This document shows, in pieces, positions 23,977-34,541 of a stretch of 64,000 bases of DNA (within the stretch, counting starts at the first letter, position 1; each line of letters begins with the position of its first letter). The notes under the pieces are model-generated. The model was given only the letters and a program-made list of their open reading frames with translations, was not told where the DNA came from and ran no database searches. Position numbers and translations under genes: made by a program. The DNA is from Rhodoplanes tepidamans. GTDB taxonomy: Bacteria > Pseudomonadota > Alphaproteobacteria > Rhizobiales > Xanthobacteraceae. The stretch covers positions 1 to 64,000 of the forward strand of contig NZ_JAUSUJ010000024.1 in assembly GCF_030813915.1 (NCBI RefSeq), in the 5' to 3' direction.

Positions 23977-25584
23977 GTGACTGCGCGCTCCACCCGCGTC
24001 TTGATGATCTATCCCGAGTTCATCGCGAACTCGTTCTGGAACTACAAGGCCGCCTGCGAGCTGGTCGGTGCCCGGTATCCGGCGGCGCCACTCGGCCTGA
24101 TCACGGTCGCGGCCATGCTGCCGTCCCACTGGGAGGTGCGTCTCGTCAATCGCAACACCGAGACGCTCGCGGACGGCGACATCGCCTGGGCCGACCTCGT
24201 GATGATCGGCGGCATGCTCAACCAGCAGCCGGACTTCCTCCACATGATCGACGTCGCCCGGCGGGCCGGCAAGCCGGTCTGCGTCGGTGGCCCGGACGTG
24301 TCGTCGAGTCCGCATCTCTACGCCAAGGCCGACTTCCAGGTGATCGGCGAGGCCGAGCTGGTCATCGACGACTTCATCGCGGCGTGGGAGCGCGGCGACC
24401 GCACGGGCGTGTTCACGGCCGAGAAGTACCAGGCGGACATCACCAAGACACCGCTGCCGCGCTGGGATCTGCTCAAGCTCGACCACTATCTCTACATCGG
24501 CGTCCAGTACGCGCGCGGCTGTCCGTTCACCTGCGAGTTCTGCGACATCATCGAGCTGTACGGCCGGGTGCCGCGCACCAAGACCAACGACCAGATCCTG
24601 GCCGAGTTGCAGGCGCTCCACGACGCCGGCTGGCGCGGCCATGTCGACTTCGTCGACGACAACTTCATCGGCAACAAGAAGAACATCCGCACGCTGATGC
24701 CGCGCCTCACCGCCTGGCAGCAGGAGCGCGGCTTCCCGTTCGAGTTCTCGACCGAGGCGTCGATCAATCTCGCCGACGACGACGAGATGATGCAGGCCAT
24801 GAAGGACGCGAACTTCTTCGCCGTCTTCGTCGGCATCGAGAGTCCGGATCCCGAGACGCTGGTGCAGATGCGCAAGAAGCAGAACACCAAGCGCAACATC
24901 GCCGAGTGCATCCACAAGATCTACAGCTACGGCATGTTCGTGACGGCCGGCTTCATCGTCGGCTTCGACACCGAGAGGGTGTCGATCGCCACGCCGATGA
25001 CGGAGTTCATCGAGGAGACCGCGATCCCCGTCTGCATGGTCGGGCTCCTGTACGCGCTGCCCGGCACCCAGCTCACGCGGCGCCTGGAGAAGGAGGGCCG
25101 GCTGCATCCGGGCCACGACCTGATGCATGTCGAGAGCGGCGGCGACCAGTGCACGCTCGGCTGCAACTTCGACACCAAGCGGCCGCTGCGCGACATCCTG
25201 GTCGACTACCGCACCATCCTGCAGAACGTCTTCGATCCGGTCGCCTATGCGGGCCGGCTGTCGCGCCTCGCCGCGATGATGGATCGGTCCGGCCGTCCGC
25301 GCGAGCTGCCCGAGGGCGATCCGCGCAGGCGTCTCGGCGGCATCGAGACCGTGCACCAGATCATCCGGGCGCTGCCGGAGGCGCGCGAGCCGTTCTGGAA
25401 AGTGTTCGTCGAGGTCGCCAAGTCGAACCCCGGGGCGCTGCGCTACATCGTGCTGCTGATGGCCTTCTACCTGCACCTCGGGCCGTTCTCGCGCCACGCC
25501 GTCGCCGCCATCGACCGCCGCATCGCCGAGCTCGACGCGGCGGCGGCGCCCGAGCGGCCGTGGGCGGTGGCGACGGTGCACTGA
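23977..25584 (+). CDS. B12-binding-domain radical SAM protein, DUF4070 type
   Basis: Encodes 535 residues from GTG 23977 (GGAGAG nine bases upstream). The N-terminal cobalamin-binding-type domain (about 10-140) lacks a clear DxHxxG, as is usual in this class. It is followed by the radical SAM cluster motif CPFTCEFC with FCDIIELYGRVPRTKT, FVDDNFIGNKKN and the GIESPDPETL segment. The C-terminal DUF4070 region includes LYALPGTQLTRRL. The nearest characterised relative I recognise is HpnP, the hopanoid C-2 methylase, but local sequence differs enough that the same substrate should not be assumed. Methylation or rearrangement of a lipid-like substrate is a reasonable guess. No hopanoid gene is adjacent. 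Confidence 0.85.
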   Translation: MTARSTRVLMIYPEFIANSFWNYKAACELVGARYPAAPLGLITVAAMLPSHWEVRLVNRNTETLADGDIAWADLVMIGGMLNQQPDFLHMIDVARRAGKPVCVGGPDVSSSPHLYAKADFQVIGEAELVIDDFIAAWERGDRTGVFTAEKYQADITKTPLPRWDLLKLDHYLYIGVQYARGCPFTCEFCDIIELYGRVPRTKTNDQILAELQALHDAGWRGHVDFVDDNFIGNKKNIRTLMPRLTAWQQERGFPFEFSTEASINLADDDEMMQAMKDANFFAVFVGIESPDPETLVQMRKKQNTKRNIAECIHKIYSYGMFVTAGFIVGFDTERVSIATPMTEFIEETAIPVCMVGLLYALPGTQLTRRLEKEGRLHPGHDLMHVESGGDQCTLGCNFDTKRPLRDILVDYRTILQNVFDPVAYAGRLSRLAAMMDRSGRPRELPEGDPRRRLGGIETVHQIIRALPEAREPFWKVFVEVAKSNPGALRYIVLLMAFYLHLGPFSRHAVAAIDRRIAELDAAAAPERPWAVATVH

Positions 25585-25657
25585 GGCGCCTCTTGCCGTC
25601 ACGCCGCCGGCGATTCATGCCTGTGTCGGGCAGCGAATCACCGGGACGGAGGGTGCG

Positions 25658-26662
25658 ATGCGGGGCAGGGGGGCGAGGCTCGCCGGCGCTGTCGCGCTGG
25701 CGCTCTCCATGGCCGCCGCCGCCCCGGCGCGGGCCGATCTCGCCATCTGCAACCGGCTGAGCTTCGTGGTCGAGGCGGCGCTCGGGCTGGAGGAGAAGGG
25801 GGCCACCGCGACGCGCGGCTGGATCCGGCTGGATCCCGGCCAGTGCCGCACCGTGCTGCAGGGCACCGTCGAGGCCGACCAGATCTTCCTGCACGCCCGA
25901 GCCCTCCCGGTATACGGGCCGTCGCCGGAGCCGCAGAGCGGCCACGCCGACCTGTGCATCGCCGACGGCGACTTCGTCATCGCGGCGGCGCGGGCCTGCC
26001 GGCCGCCGCAGCGCTTCGCCCGCTTCACCGCCGTGAAGCCCGCCGAGGCGCCGGAGGGCCTGGTCGCCGCGCTCGCCGAGGAGGCCGAGTACTCCGACGA
26101 GCAGGCCCGGCTCGCCGGCATCCAGCGCCTCCTGGTGCTGGCCGGCTACGACGCCAACCCGGTCGACGGCGTCGCCGGGCCGAAGACGGACGCCGCGATC
26201 GCCCAGTTCCTCAAGGACCGCGGCCTCGGCCCCGAGGCGAAATCCGCCCCGAACCTGTTCGACCTGCTGGTCGAGACGGCGCAGTCGCCGGCCGCCGCGG
26301 GCTTCTCCTGGTGCAACGACACCCGCTGGGCCGTGATGGCGGCGGTGGGGACCGACGAGAAGGGCGGCATCGTCGCTCGCGGCTGGTACCGGATCGAGCC
26401 CGGCAAGTGCGTGCGGCCGGACGTCGCCGGCAAGCCGAAGCGGCTGTACAGCTTCGGCGAGGCCGTGGACGCCGGCGGCCAGCCGGTGCGGCGCGGCAGC
26501 GGCCGGCTGTCCTGGGGCGGTGGCACCACCCTGTGCACTCGCGAGGCGCGCTTCGAGCTGTCCGACCACAAGGACTGTGCCGGCGCCGGCCTCGACGCGA
26601 CCGGCTTCGCCACCGTCGACCTGGCGGGCCAGCCGGCGACGACGGTGCGTTTCAAGGAGTGA
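25658..26662 (+). CDS. Exported protein with two DUF1036 domains around a peptidoglycan-binding domain
   Basis: Encodes 334 residues. A signal peptide (LAGAVALALSMAAAAPARA) is followed by a DUF1036-like domain (residues 28-125: LAICNRLSFVVEAALGLEEKG... RGWIRLDPGQC), a PG_binding_1-like helical module (about 145-200: GIQRLLVLAGYDANPVDGVAGPKTDAAIAQFL), and a second DUF1036 domain (FSWCNDTRWAVMAAVGTDEKG... RGWYRIEPGKC). DUF1036 is an uncharacterised periplasmic domain with conserved cysteines. The duplication flanking a cell-wall-binding module suggests a periplasmic anchor or sensor. It ends 31 bp before the HAD gene. Confidence 0.85.
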   Translation: MRGRGARLAGAVALALSMAAAAPARADLAICNRLSFVVEAALGLEEKGATATRGWIRLDPGQCRTVLQGTVEADQIFLHARALPVYGPSPEPQSGHADLCIADGDFVIAAARACRPPQRFARFTAVKPAEAPEGLVAALAEEAEYSDEQARLAGIQRLLVLAGYDANPVDGVAGPKTDAAIAQFLKDRGLGPEAKSAPNLFDLLVETAQSPAAAGFSWCNDTRWAVMAAVGTDEKGGIVARGWYRIEPGKCVRPDVAGKPKRLYSFGEAVDAGGQPVRRGSGRLSWGGGTTLCTREARFELSDHKDCAGAGLDATGFATVDLAGQPATTVRFKE

Positions 26663-26693
26663 CGCTCCTCCCCGATCGGGATAAAAGCGGGCC

Positions 26694-27452
26694 ATGTCCT
26701 CCATGGCCCCCGAGATGTCCTCCGCCCCGTCGCCGGCCCGCGGCTTCGACCATGTCGAGACCTGGGTGTTCGACCTCGACAACACGCTCTATCCGCACCA
26801 CCTCAACCTGTGGCAGCAGGTCGACGTGCGGATCCGCGACTACATCGCGAACTTCCTCGCCATCACCCACGACGAGGCGTTCCGGGTGCAGAAGGACTAC
26901 TACAGGCGCTTCGGCACCAGCATGCGCGGGCTGATGATCGAGCACGGCATGAAGCCGGACGACTTCCTCGACTACGTCCACCGCATCGACCACTCGCCGC
27001 TGGAGCCGAACCCGGCCCTCGGCGCCGCCATCGAGCGGCTGCCGGGCCGCAAGCTGATCCTCACCAACGGCACCCGCACGCATGCCGACGCCGTGCTGGC
27101 CAAGCTCGGGATCGACCACTGCTTCGAGGACGTGTTCGACATCGTCGCGGGCGAGCTGTCGCCCAAGCCGTTCCCCGAGGTCTACGACAAGTTCCTGGCG
27201 CGCCACGGCGTCGACCCGACCCGGGCGGCGCTGTTCGAGGACCTCGCGCGCAACCTCGCGGTGCCGCACGGGCTCGGCATGGTGACGGTGCTGGTGGTGC
27301 CGGAAAAGACCCGCGAGGTGTTCCGCGAGTACTGGGAGCTGGAAGGCCACGACGCCGACCATGTCGACCACGTCACCGACGACCTGACCGGCTTCCTGCA
27401 GCGCCTGCCCGACCGGCTGCCGCTCGACCGGCCGGCCGGCGGGCCGCGCTGA
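26694..27452 (+). CDS. HAD-family pyrimidine 5'-nucleotidase
   Basis: Encodes 252 residues. HAD motif I is WVFDLDNTLYP with nucleophile Asp27 and acid/base Asp29; motif II is LILTNGT; motif III/IV are KPFPEVYDK and FEDLARNL. This is the Sdt1-like pyrimidine 5'-nucleotidase subgroup that dephosphorylates nucleoside monophosphates or phosphorylated metabolites. In alphaproteobacteria this gene commonly precedes dapD, as here (88 bp upstream), although the functional link to lysine synthesis is unknown. Confidence 0.88.
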   Translation: MSSMAPEMSSAPSPARGFDHVETWVFDLDNTLYPHHLNLWQQVDVRIRDYIANFLAITHDEAFRVQKDYYRRFGTSMRGLMIEHGMKPDDFLDYVHRIDHSPLEPNPALGAAIERLPGRKLILTNGTRTHADAVLAKLGIDHCFEDVFDIVAGELSPKPFPEVYDKFLARHGVDPTRAALFEDLARNLAVPHGLGMVTVLVVPEKTREVFREYWELEGHDADHVDHVTDDLTGFLQRLPDRLPLDRPAGGPR

Positions 27453-27539
27453 CCCGGCACCCTTGACAGACGGCCGGCCTGCCCCGACAACGCGGCCGCC
27501 ATTGGGCCTGCCGCCATTGGGTTTTTCGAGGATTGCCGC

Positions 27540-28385
27540 ATGTCGCACACCGAGCTCGCCAGGACCATCGACGAGGCGTTCGAGCGCCGCAACGAGGTCG
27601 GTCCGGACACCGAGGGTCCGGTGCGCGATGCGGTCGAGCACGCGCTCGCCCTGCTCGATCGCGGCGAGGAGCGGGTCGCCGAGCGCCAGTCGGACGGCGC
27701 CTGGCGGGTCAACCAGTGGCTGAAGAAGGCCGTCCTGCTGTCGTTCAGGCTCGCCGACATGGCGGTCATCCCGGGCGGCCCCGGCACGGCCGGCTGGTGG
27801 GACAAGGTGCCGTCCAAGTTCGACGGCTGGGGCGAGGCACAGTTCCGCGACGCCGGCTTCCGGGCCGTGCCGGGCGCGATCGTCCGCCGGTCCGCCTACA
27901 TCGCTCCGAACGTCGTGCTGATGCCGTCCTTCGTCAATCTCGGCGCTTATGTCGACACCGGCACCATGGTCGACACTTGGGCGACGGTCGGCTCCTGCGC
28001 CCAGATCGGGAAGAACTGCCACATCTCCGGCGGCGCCGGCATCGGCGGCGTGCTGGAGCCGCTGCAGGCCGGCCCGGTGATCATCGAGGACAACTGCTTC
28101 ATCGGCGCGCGCGCCGAGGTGGCCGAGGGCGTCGTCGTGCGCACCGGCTCGGTGCTGTCGATGGGCGTCTATCTCGGCGCCTCGACCAAGATCGTCGACC
28201 GCGCCACCGGCGAGGTGTTCATGGGCGAGGTGCCGGCCTATTCGGTGGTGGTGTCGGGCACCATGCCGGGCAAGCCGCTGCCGGACGGCACGCCGGGCCC
28301 GGGCCTGTACTGCGCCGTCATCGTCAAGCGGGTCGACGAGAAGACCCGCTCCAAGACTTCGATCAACGAGCTCCTGCGCGATTGA
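27540..28385 (+). CDS. dapD: 2,3,4,5-tetrahydropyridine-2,6-dicarboxylate N-succinyltransferase
   Basis: Encodes 281 residues. It catalyses the succinyl-CoA-dependent step of lysine and meso-diaminopimelate synthesis. The N-terminal helical domain precedes a left-handed beta-helix of hexapeptide repeats: [62 protein letters not shown], then [20 protein letters not shown]. Length and motifs are standard. With dapE 500 bp downstream the cluster supplies two steps of the succinylase branch and hence cell wall precursor. Confidence 0.97.
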   Translation: MSHTELARTIDEAFERRNEVGPDTEGPVRDAVEHALALLDRGEERVAERQSDGAWRVNQWLKKAVLLSFRLADMAVIPGGPGTAGWWDKVPSKFDGWGEAQFRDAGFRAVPGAIVRRSAYIAPNVVLMPSFVNLGAYVDTGTMVDTWATVGSCAQIGKNCHISGGAGIGGVLEPLQAGPVIIEDNCFIGARAEVAEGVVVRTGSVLSMGVYLGASTKIVDRATGEVFMGEVPAYSVVVSGTMPGKPLPDGTPGPGLYCAVIVKRVDEKTRSKTSINELLRD

Positions 28386-28434
28386 TGAGGCCGTCGTCGC
28401 GCGGACCCGGAGGGCGGCATGACCTGGGGACGAC

Positions 28435-28887
28435 ATGACCTGGCATGACGTCCTGTTCGGGTTCGACGGCCGCATCGGCCGAAAGACCTTCTGGATCGCC
28501 TTCGTGGCGGTGACGGCGGCCGAGCTCGTCTGCCATTCGATCGCCGGCGCCATCGAGGGCGAGCGGCTCACCTCGATCGTCAGTCTCGCCTTCAGCTATC
28601 CCGAGTTCGCCATCATGGCGAAGCGCGGCCACGACCGCGGCATGCCAACCGCGGTGCCGGGCGTGTTCTTCGCCGTCAGCGTCGTCATCGACTTCCTGTT
28701 CGTGATCGGCGCCGCCGGCACCACCGAGGAGCCGAGCGCGCTGCTCCTGATGCTCACCGTGCCGTGGCTGGTCTTCGCGCTCGCCCTGATCGTCGACCTC
28801 GGTTTCCGGCCCGGCACCCGGGGGCCCAACCGCTACGGTCCGGATCCGGAGCGTCCGCGGCTGCGCGGCATCGACGGACGCGAGTGA
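28435..28887 (+). CDS. DUF805 family inner membrane protein
   Basis: Encodes 150 residues. The opening [21 protein letters not shown] is the typical DUF805 signature (GRxxRxxFW), followed by three or four hydrophobic segments and the KRGHDRGMP loop also conserved in the family. Function is unknown. It lies between dapD and dapE, 5 bp before dapE, so it is probably cotranscribed with the lysine genes without an obvious biochemical role in the pathway. Confidence 0.88.
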   Translation: MTWHDVLFGFDGRIGRKTFWIAFVAVTAAELVCHSIAGAIEGERLTSIVSLAFSYPEFAIMAKRGHDRGMPTAVPGVFFAVSVVIDFLFVIGAAGTTEEPSALLLMLTVPWLVFALALIVDLGFRPGTRGPNRYGPDPERPRLRGIDGRE

Positions 28888-28892
28888 CATCC

Positions 28893-30047
28893 ATGCCGGC
28901 CGACGTCGTCGCCATCGCCCGCGATCTCCTGCGCTGCCCCTCGGTGACGCCCGCCGAGGGCGGTGCGCTCGCCTGTGTGGCCGAGATCCTGTCGCGCGCC
29001 GGCTTCGCGGTCGAGCGCCCGGTGTTCTCCGAGCCGGGCTACCCCGACGTCGAGAACCTCTACGCCCGCATCGGCACCGCGGGGCCGCATCTCGTCTTCG
29101 CCGGCCACACCGACGTGGTGCCGCCCGGCGACGAGTCGAAATGGACACATCCGCCGTTCGGCGGCGAGGTGGCGGACGGCGTGCTCTACGGCCGCGGCGC
29201 CGTCGACATGAAGGGGGCCGTCGCCTGCGCACTCGCGGCGGCGCTCGACCATATCGAGGCGAACGGCGGCACGCCGAAGGGCTCGCTCTCGTTCCTGCTC
29301 ACCGGCGACGAGGAGGGCGTCGCCGTCAACGGCACCGTGAAGCTCCTGAGATGGGCGGCGGACCGGGGCCAGACGTTCGATCACTGCCTCCTGGGCGAGC
29401 CCACCAACCCTGGCGCGCTCGGCGAGATGATCAAGATCGGGCGGCGCGGGTCGCAGAACGGCACCCTGGTCGTCACCGGGACGCCCGGCCACGTCGCCTA
29501 TCCGCACCTCGCCGACAATCCGGTGCGCCACGTCGTGCGGATGGTCGCGGCGCTGCTCGCCGAGCCGCTCGACGCCGGCACCGACCACTTCGACCCGTCG
29601 AATCTTGAGTTCACCTCGATCGACGTCGGCAACAAGACCGTCAACGTCATCCCGGCCGAGGCGCGGGCGCGCTTCAACATCCGCTTCAACGATCGCCATA
29701 CGCAGCAGACGCTGCGGGCCTTGGTGGACGCGCGCGCCGCCGCGGCCGCGCAGGGCGCCCGCTGGCGCATCGACTGGGAGCCGTCGAACGCCGATGCCTT
29801 CCTCACCGCGCCGGGCCCGTTCGTCGGCCTGGTGAGCGACGCCGTCGCCTCCGTGACGGGGCGGGCGCCGACGCTCTCCACCTCGGGCGGCACGTCGGAT
29901 GCACGCTTCATCAAGAATTACGGTCCGGTGATCGAGTTCGGCCTCGTCAACGCCTCGATGCACGGTCTCGACGAGCGCGTGCCGGTCGCCGATCTCGTGG
30001 CCCTCACCGCGATCTATCGCGAGATCTTTTCGCGCTATTTCGGGTGA
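28893..30047 (+). CDS. dapE: Succinyl-diaminopimelate desuccinylase
   Basis: Encodes 384 residues of the M20 di-zinc hydrolase family. Motifs: [12 protein letters not shown] (metal His and Asp), [13 protein letters not shown] (bridging Asp), [14 protein letters not shown] (catalytic Glu), [23 protein letters not shown] and NASMHGLDE (metal His). It removes succinate from N-succinyl-LL-diaminopimelate. The ATG at 28893 lies 5 bp after the DUF805 stop. The last 44 bp overlap the convergent lysR gene. Confidence 0.96.
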   Translation: MPADVVAIARDLLRCPSVTPAEGGALACVAEILSRAGFAVERPVFSEPGYPDVENLYARIGTAGPHLVFAGHTDVVPPGDESKWTHPPFGGEVADGVLYGRGAVDMKGAVACALAAALDHIEANGGTPKGSLSFLLTGDEEGVAVNGTVKLLRWAADRGQTFDHCLLGEPTNPGALGEMIKIGRRGSQNGTLVVTGTPGHVAYPHLADNPVRHVVRMVAALLAEPLDAGTDHFDPSNLEFTSIDVGNKTVNVIPAEARARFNIRFNDRHTQQTLRALVDARAAAAAQGARWRIDWEPSNADAFLTAPGPFVGLVSDAVASVTGRAPTLSTSGGTSDARFIKNYGPVIEFGLVNASMHGLDERVPVADLVALTAIYREIFSRYFG

Positions 30048-30954
30048 GCCTCGGGGCGGTGCGCCGCTCGGCGCAGACGTCGCGGACGCAGGCGCGCAGG
30101 AACCGGTGCGCCGGATCGGCGTCCATGCGCGGGTGCCACAGCATCGAGATCGAGAACTCCGGCACCGCGACCGGCAGCGCGAAGCTGTGCATCCCGTCGC
30201 GCAGGGTCCCGGTGTGCCGTTCGGGCACGCTGGCGATCAGGTCGGACGCCCGGGCGAGGGCGAGCGCCGTCGCGAAGCCGCCGACGATCGTGGCCACGTC
30301 GAGCGTCAGCCCCAGCGGCTCCAGCGCCTCGTCGATCGGTCCCTTCCCGAGCCCCTGTCGCGAGAACAGGATGTGCCGGCCGGCGGCGTAGCGCTCCGGC
30401 GTGATCGTGCCGCGGCACAGCGGGTGGCCGTTTCGCACCACGCCGATGAAGCGATCGCGGAACAGCATCTGGGCCCGCAGCTCCGGTCCCGTCGTGCTCC
30501 CGACGACGCCGGTTTCCAGGTCGACGGTCCCGTCGCGCAGCAGCCCGCTGTCCTTGTCCGCCTTCGGCAGGAACCGCAGCCGCATGCGCGGGGCCTCCGC
30601 GCCGACCCGGGCGACCAGGTCGGGTCCGAAATTGTCGACGAAGCCTTCGCTTGTCCGCAGCGTGAAGGTGCGCGCCACCGTGCCGAGGTCGAGCGCCTCG
30701 GCCGGGCGCAGCACCGCCTCGGCCTCCTGCACCAGCGGGCCGATCCGCTCCCGCAGCGCGACCGCGCGCGGGGTGGGCACGAGCCCGCGTCCGGACCGTA
30801 CCAGCAGCGGATCGCCGGTCGTCTCGCGCAGCCGCGCCAGCGCGCGGCTCATCGCCGACGGGCTGAGCCGCAGCCGCCTCGCCGCGCGGGCGACGCTGCC
30901 TTCGGCCAGCAGCACGTCGAGGGTGACCAGCAGGTTGAGATCGGGTCGGGCCAT
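30004..30954 (-). CDS. LysR-family transcriptional regulator
   Basis: Encodes 316 residues. Helix-turn-helix [57 protein letters not shown], then a LysR substrate-binding domain. It is divergent from the MFS exporter gene 141 bp away, a frequent arrangement for a drug-responsive regulator and its pump. Its 3' end runs 44 bp into the convergent dapE gene; the final 20 residues ([19 protein letters not shown]) are a basic tail encoded largely in that overlap. Confidence 0.9.
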   Translation of the reverse strand: MARPDLNLLVTLDVLLAEGSVARAARRLRLSPSAMSRALARLRETTGDPLLVRSGRGLVPTPRAVALRERIGPLVQEAEAVLRPAEALDLGTVARTFTLRTSEGFVDNFGPDLVARVGAEAPRMRLRFLPKADKDSGLLRDGTVDLETGVVGSTTGPELRAQMLFRDRFIGVVRNGHPLCRGTITPERYAAGRHILFSRQGLGKGPIDEALEPLGLTLDVATIVGGFATALALARASDLIASVPERHTGTLRDGMHSFALPVAVPEFSISMLWHPRMDADPAHRFLRACVRDVCAERRTAPRLTRNSAKRSRDRSR

Positions 30955-31095
30955 GCGGAGAGCCTAGCACGGCTCGCGCCGGATGTGGCGTCCCGTGCAC
31001 GAATGGAGTGCAGAACGTGCGCATTTCGCCATGTCCGCTCTCGACCTACGTTGCGGTGATCGCGGCCGCCCGGCCGCCAGCCCACGGAGCCGAAG

Positions 31096-32553
31096 GTGAA
31101 GCCGATCGTCGTGGACATCGTCGTGGAAGGAGAAGGCTCCGCCGCCGGACGGACGGACCGGAGCCCGTCGCGCCGCTGGGCGCTCGTCGCCCTGTCGCTG
31201 TCCATGCTGCTGTCCACCCTCGGCATCAGTGTCGCGAACGTCGCCCTGCCGACCCTCGCCGGCGTGTTCGCGGCCTCGTTCCAGGAGGTCCAGTGGGTCG
31301 TGCTCGCCTATCTGCTCGCCGTCACGACGCTGATCGTCGGCGCCGGGCGGCTCGGCGACATGATCGGCCGGCGCCGGCTGCTGATCGCCGGGCTCGTCGT
31401 GTTCACGATCGGCTCGCTGTTGTGCGGCGCCGCGCCGTCGCTCGGCCTGCTGATCGTCGCCCGGGCCGTGCAGGGCCTCGGCGCCGCCGTCATGATGGCG
31501 CTGACCATCGCGTTCGTCGGCGAGACGGTCCCCAAGGACCGGACCGGCAGCGCCATGGGCCTGCTCGGCACCATGTCTGCGGTCGGCACGGCGTTCGGCC
31601 CGTCGCTCGGCGGCATGCTGATCGGAGCGCTCGGCTGGCGGTCGATCTTCTGGGTCGGCGTGCCGCTGGGGATCGTCGCCGTGCTCCTCGCGTATCGCCA
31701 TCTTCCCGCCGATCGCCCGCGGCCGGCGGCCGAGCGCTCCCGTTTCGACGTCGTCGGCACGCTGCTGCTCGCCGCCTCGCTCGCCGCCTACGCGCTCGCC
31801 ATGACGATGGGGCGTGGTGGCTTCGGCCTCCTGAACGCGGCCCTGCTGGCAGCCGCCGGCTCCGGCACCGTGCTGTTCGTGCGCACCGAGACCAGCGCGG
31901 CCGCGCCGCTGATCCGGCCGACGCTGTTCCGCGATCCGGTGCTGAGCGCAGGGCTCGCCACCAATGCGGCGGTCTCCACCGTGATGATGGCGACGCTCGT
32001 GGTCGGACCCTTCCACCTGGCGCGATCGCTCGGCCTCGACGCGGCGCTCGTCGGTCTGGTGCTGTCGGTCGGTCCGCTCGTCGCGGCCCTGACCGGCCTG
32101 CCGGCGGGGCGCGCGGTCGACCGGTACGGCCCCTGGCCGATGATCGTCGCCGGCCTCGGCGCCGTCGCGGTGGGCTGCGCGGTCCTGTCCGTGCTGCCGG
32201 TGCGGTTCGGGGCGTCCGCCTACGCCGCCGCCATCGCGCTCGCGACCGCCGGCTACGCGTTGTTCCAGGCGGCCAACAACACCGCCGTGATGACCGGCGT
32301 GGCGGCGGACCGGCGCGGCCTCGTCTCCGGGCTGCTCAACCTGTCGCGCAATCTCGGGCTCGTCACCGGGGCGTCCGTGATGGGCACCGTGTTCGCGCTG
32401 TCGACCGGTGCGGCCGACGTCACGACCGCGCCGCCCGACGCGGTCGCGGTCGGCTTCCGGATCACGTTCCTGGTCGCCGCGATCCTGATCGTCGTCGCGC
32501 TGGCCGGCATGGCCGTCGGGCGCAGGATCGCGCGCGCCGCAGCGCCGGACTGA
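31096..32553 (+). CDS. MFS transporter, DHA2/EmrB-like drug exporter
   Basis: Encodes 485 residues starting with GTG, with about 14 hydrophobic helices. Helix 1 reads LVALSLSMLLSTLGISVANVALPTLA, the D/S-variant opening of DHA2 pumps; loop 2-3 carries GRLGDMIGRRRLL, and motif C-like GLLGTMSAVGTAFGPSLGGML is present in helix 5. It probably expels a lipophilic compound using the proton gradient. It is divergent from a LysR regulator likely to control it. The cytoplasmic N-terminus is longer than usual and charged. Confidence 0.9.
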   Translation: MKPIVVDIVVEGEGSAAGRTDRSPSRRWALVALSLSMLLSTLGISVANVALPTLAGVFAASFQEVQWVVLAYLLAVTTLIVGAGRLGDMIGRRRLLIAGLVVFTIGSLLCGAAPSLGLLIVARAVQGLGAAVMMALTIAFVGETVPKDRTGSAMGLLGTMSAVGTAFGPSLGGMLIGALGWRSIFWVGVPLGIVAVLLAYRHLPADRPRPAAERSRFDVVGTLLLAASLAAYALAMTMGRGGFGLLNAALLAAAGSGTVLFVRTETSAAAPLIRPTLFRDPVLSAGLATNAAVSTVMMATLVVGPFHLARSLGLDAALVGLVLSVGPLVAALTGLPAGRAVDRYGPWPMIVAGLGAVAVGCAVLSVLPVRFGASAYAAAIALATAGYALFQAANNTAVMTGVAADRRGLVSGLLNLSRNLGLVTGASVMGTVFALSTGAADVTTAPPDAVAVGFRITFLVAAILIVVALAGMAVGRRIARAAAPD

Positions 32554-32602
32554 GGCCGGCCGAAGACCGGACCCGATGGCGGCGCCCCCGAAGGACCAAC
32601 GC

Positions 32603-33340
32603 TCAATATTCCACGGCGACCAGATAGAGGCCGTCGGGCGGGGCGACCGGGCCGCAGGCGGCGCGGTCGCGGGCCTGGAGCGCGGCGAAGAGATCGTCGC
32701 CGCTCCAGTGTCCGTCGCCGACCATCACCAGCGAGCCGACCATCGAGCGCACCTGGTGGTGCAGGAAGGAGCGCGCCACCGCCGTGACGAGAACGTCGTC
32801 GCCGGAGCGGTCGACGTCGAGCCGGTCGAGCGTCTTCTCGGGCGACTGGGCCTGGCATTCGGTCGCCCGGAAGGTGGTGAAGTCGTGCTTGCCGATGAGG
32901 CGCTGCGCCGCCGCGTGCATGGCCGGGACGTCGAGCGCCTTCGGCACCCGGAAGGCGCGGCCCTCGTCGAGGGCGAGCGGCGCGCGGCGGTTGACGATGC
33001 GGTACATGTAGTGCCGCCGCACCGCCGAGAAGCGCGCGTCGAAGTCGTCCGCGGCCTCCTCGGCGGCGAGCACCGCGACCGGATGCGGGCGCAGATGCGC
33101 GTTCGCCGCGTCCCGCACCGTGTCGGTGTCGAAGGCCCGGGGCAGGTCCACATGGGCGACCTGGCCGAGCGCGTGCACGCCGGCGTCGGTGCGCCCGGCG
33201 CCCTTCACGGTCACCGGCTCGCCGACGAAGGCGGCGATCGCCTCCTCCAGCACGCCCTGCACCGAGGCGCCGTTCTGCTGGACCTGCCAGCCGACGAACG
33301 GCGCGCCGTCGTATTCGATGGTCAGCTTGTAACGCGGCAT
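32603..33340 (-). CDS. truA: tRNA pseudouridine(38-40) synthase TruA
   Basis: Encodes 245 residues. The catalytic motif [21 protein letters not shown] contains the conserved Asp of the RTDAGVHA box; other TruA blocks are [54 protein letters not shown] and [17 protein letters not shown]. It modifies U38-U40 in the anticodon arm. It begins 11 bp after the fmt stop, so the two form a translation-related operon. Confidence 0.96.
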   Translation of the reverse strand: MPRYKLTIEYDGAPFVGWQVQQNGASVQGVLEEAIAAFVGEPVTVKGAGRTDAGVHALGQVAHVDLPRAFDTDTVRDAANAHLRPHPVAVLAAEEAADDFDARFSAVRRHYMYRIVNRRAPLALDEGRAFRVPKALDVPAMHAAAQRLIGKHDFTTFRATECQAQSPEKTLDRLDVDRSGDDVLVTAVARSFLHHQVRSMVGSLVMVGDGHWSGDDLFAALQARDRAACGPVAPPDGLYLVAVEY

Positions 33341-33351
33341 TCTCGTATCCT

Positions 33352-34284
33352 TCACGCCAGAACAGTGCCGGGCTCGACCGCGGTGCCGCGCAGAAACTCG
33401 TCCGCCGTCATCGGCTGACGGCCGGCCCGCTGCAGCTGCAGAATGCGCACGGCGCCATCGCCGCACGCGACGGTGAGCCGATGGTCCAGCACGGTGCCGG
33501 GCGGGCCCGACCCGTCCGCGCGGGTCGTGCGCAGCACCTTGATACGGGCCGGCCCCTTCGCCTCCGGCAATTCGAACCAGGCGCCCGGGAACGGGGACAG
33601 GCCGCGGGCGTGGTCGTGCACGGCCTTCGACGGCTTCGTCCAGTCGATCCGGGTCTCCGCCTTCTCGATCTTGGCCGCGTAGGTGACGCCGGCCTCGTCC
33701 TGCGGGGTGACGGCGAGGGCGTCGCGCTCGAGCGCGGCGAGTGCCCGGACCATCAGGTCGGCTCCGAGCCGGGCGAGGGCGTCGTGCAGGTCGCCGGCCG
33801 TCATGTCGGGGGCGATGGCGAGCCGCTCGGCCATGGCGACCGGGCCGGTGTCGAGGCCCTCCTCCATGCGCATCACCATCACGGCGGTCTCGGCGTCGCC
33901 GGCCATCACGGCGCGATTGATCGGGGCGGCGCCCCGCCAGCGCGGCAGCGCCGAGGCGTGCAGGTTGAAGCAGCCGAGCCGCGGCGCGTCGAGCACCGGC
34001 CGGGGCAGGATCAGGCCGTAGGCGACGACCACGGCGGCGTCGGCGCCGTGGGCCCGGAAGGCCGCCTGGGCCTCCTCGCCGCGCAGCGTCTTCGGGGTCA
34101 GCACCGGCAGCCCGAAGCGGCGCGCTTCGCGCTCGATCGGGCTCGGTTGCAGGGCCATGCCGCGCCCGGCCGGCTTCGGCGCGCGCGTGTAGACGGCGAC
34201 GACCTCGTGGCCGCAGCCGACGATTTCGAGGAAGGTGGGCACGGCAAAGTCCGGCGTGCCCATGAAGACGAGACGGAGCGGCAT
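33352..34284 (-). CDS. fmt: Methionyl-tRNA formyltransferase
   Basis: Encodes 310 residues. [19 protein letters not shown] opens the formyltransferase domain; the active-site region reads [26 protein letters not shown] (Asn, His) with the later [18 protein letters not shown] Asp. The C-terminal OB-like domain begins near [15 protein letters not shown]. It formylates initiator Met-tRNA. ATG 34284 is chosen since it starts directly at the conserved [13 protein letters not shown]. The def gene, often immediately upstream in alphaproteobacteria, is missing here. Confidence 0.96.
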   Translation of the reverse strand: MPLRLVFMGTPDFAVPTFLEIVGCGHEVVAVYTRAPKPAGRGMALQPSPIEREARRFGLPVLTPKTLRGEEAQAAFRAHGADAAVVVAYGLILPRPVLDAPRLGCFNLHASALPRWRGAAPINRAVMAGDAETAVMVMRMEEGLDTGPVAMAERLAIAPDMTAGDLHDALARLGADLMVRALAALERDALAVTPQDEAGVTYAAKIEKAETRIDWTKPSKAVHDHARGLSPFPGAWFELPEAKGPARIKVLRTTRADGSGPPGTVLDHRLTVACGDGAVRILQLQRAGRQPMTADEFLRGTAVEPGTVLA

Positions 34285-34541
34285 GTCGGGACCGAATCGC
34301 CGGGACGGCGCGCCGCGACCGTAGTCGAATGAATCGCGTGCCGCCAAGCACGACCGTGTTGCCGATTGCTTCGCCGAGACCGACCCGGAACGTACCGGAG
34401 TTGTCCCGGGGCGCGATGAGTCGTTATGGTCGCGGTGGGACCGGGCCCGCGACCGCGGGCGACCTTCGGCAGACCGCGGTGGCGTGCCGGCCCGCGTGCA
34501 CCGTCCGGGCGGCGCCCGGGCGGGAGCCAGGACAGGACCAC

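Noticed and set aside
23977-25584. HpnP, hopanoid C-2 methylase
   Set aside because: Family-level similarity is clear but the N-terminus and local motifs differ from the HpnP sequence I recall; kept as a general DUF4070 radical SAM call.
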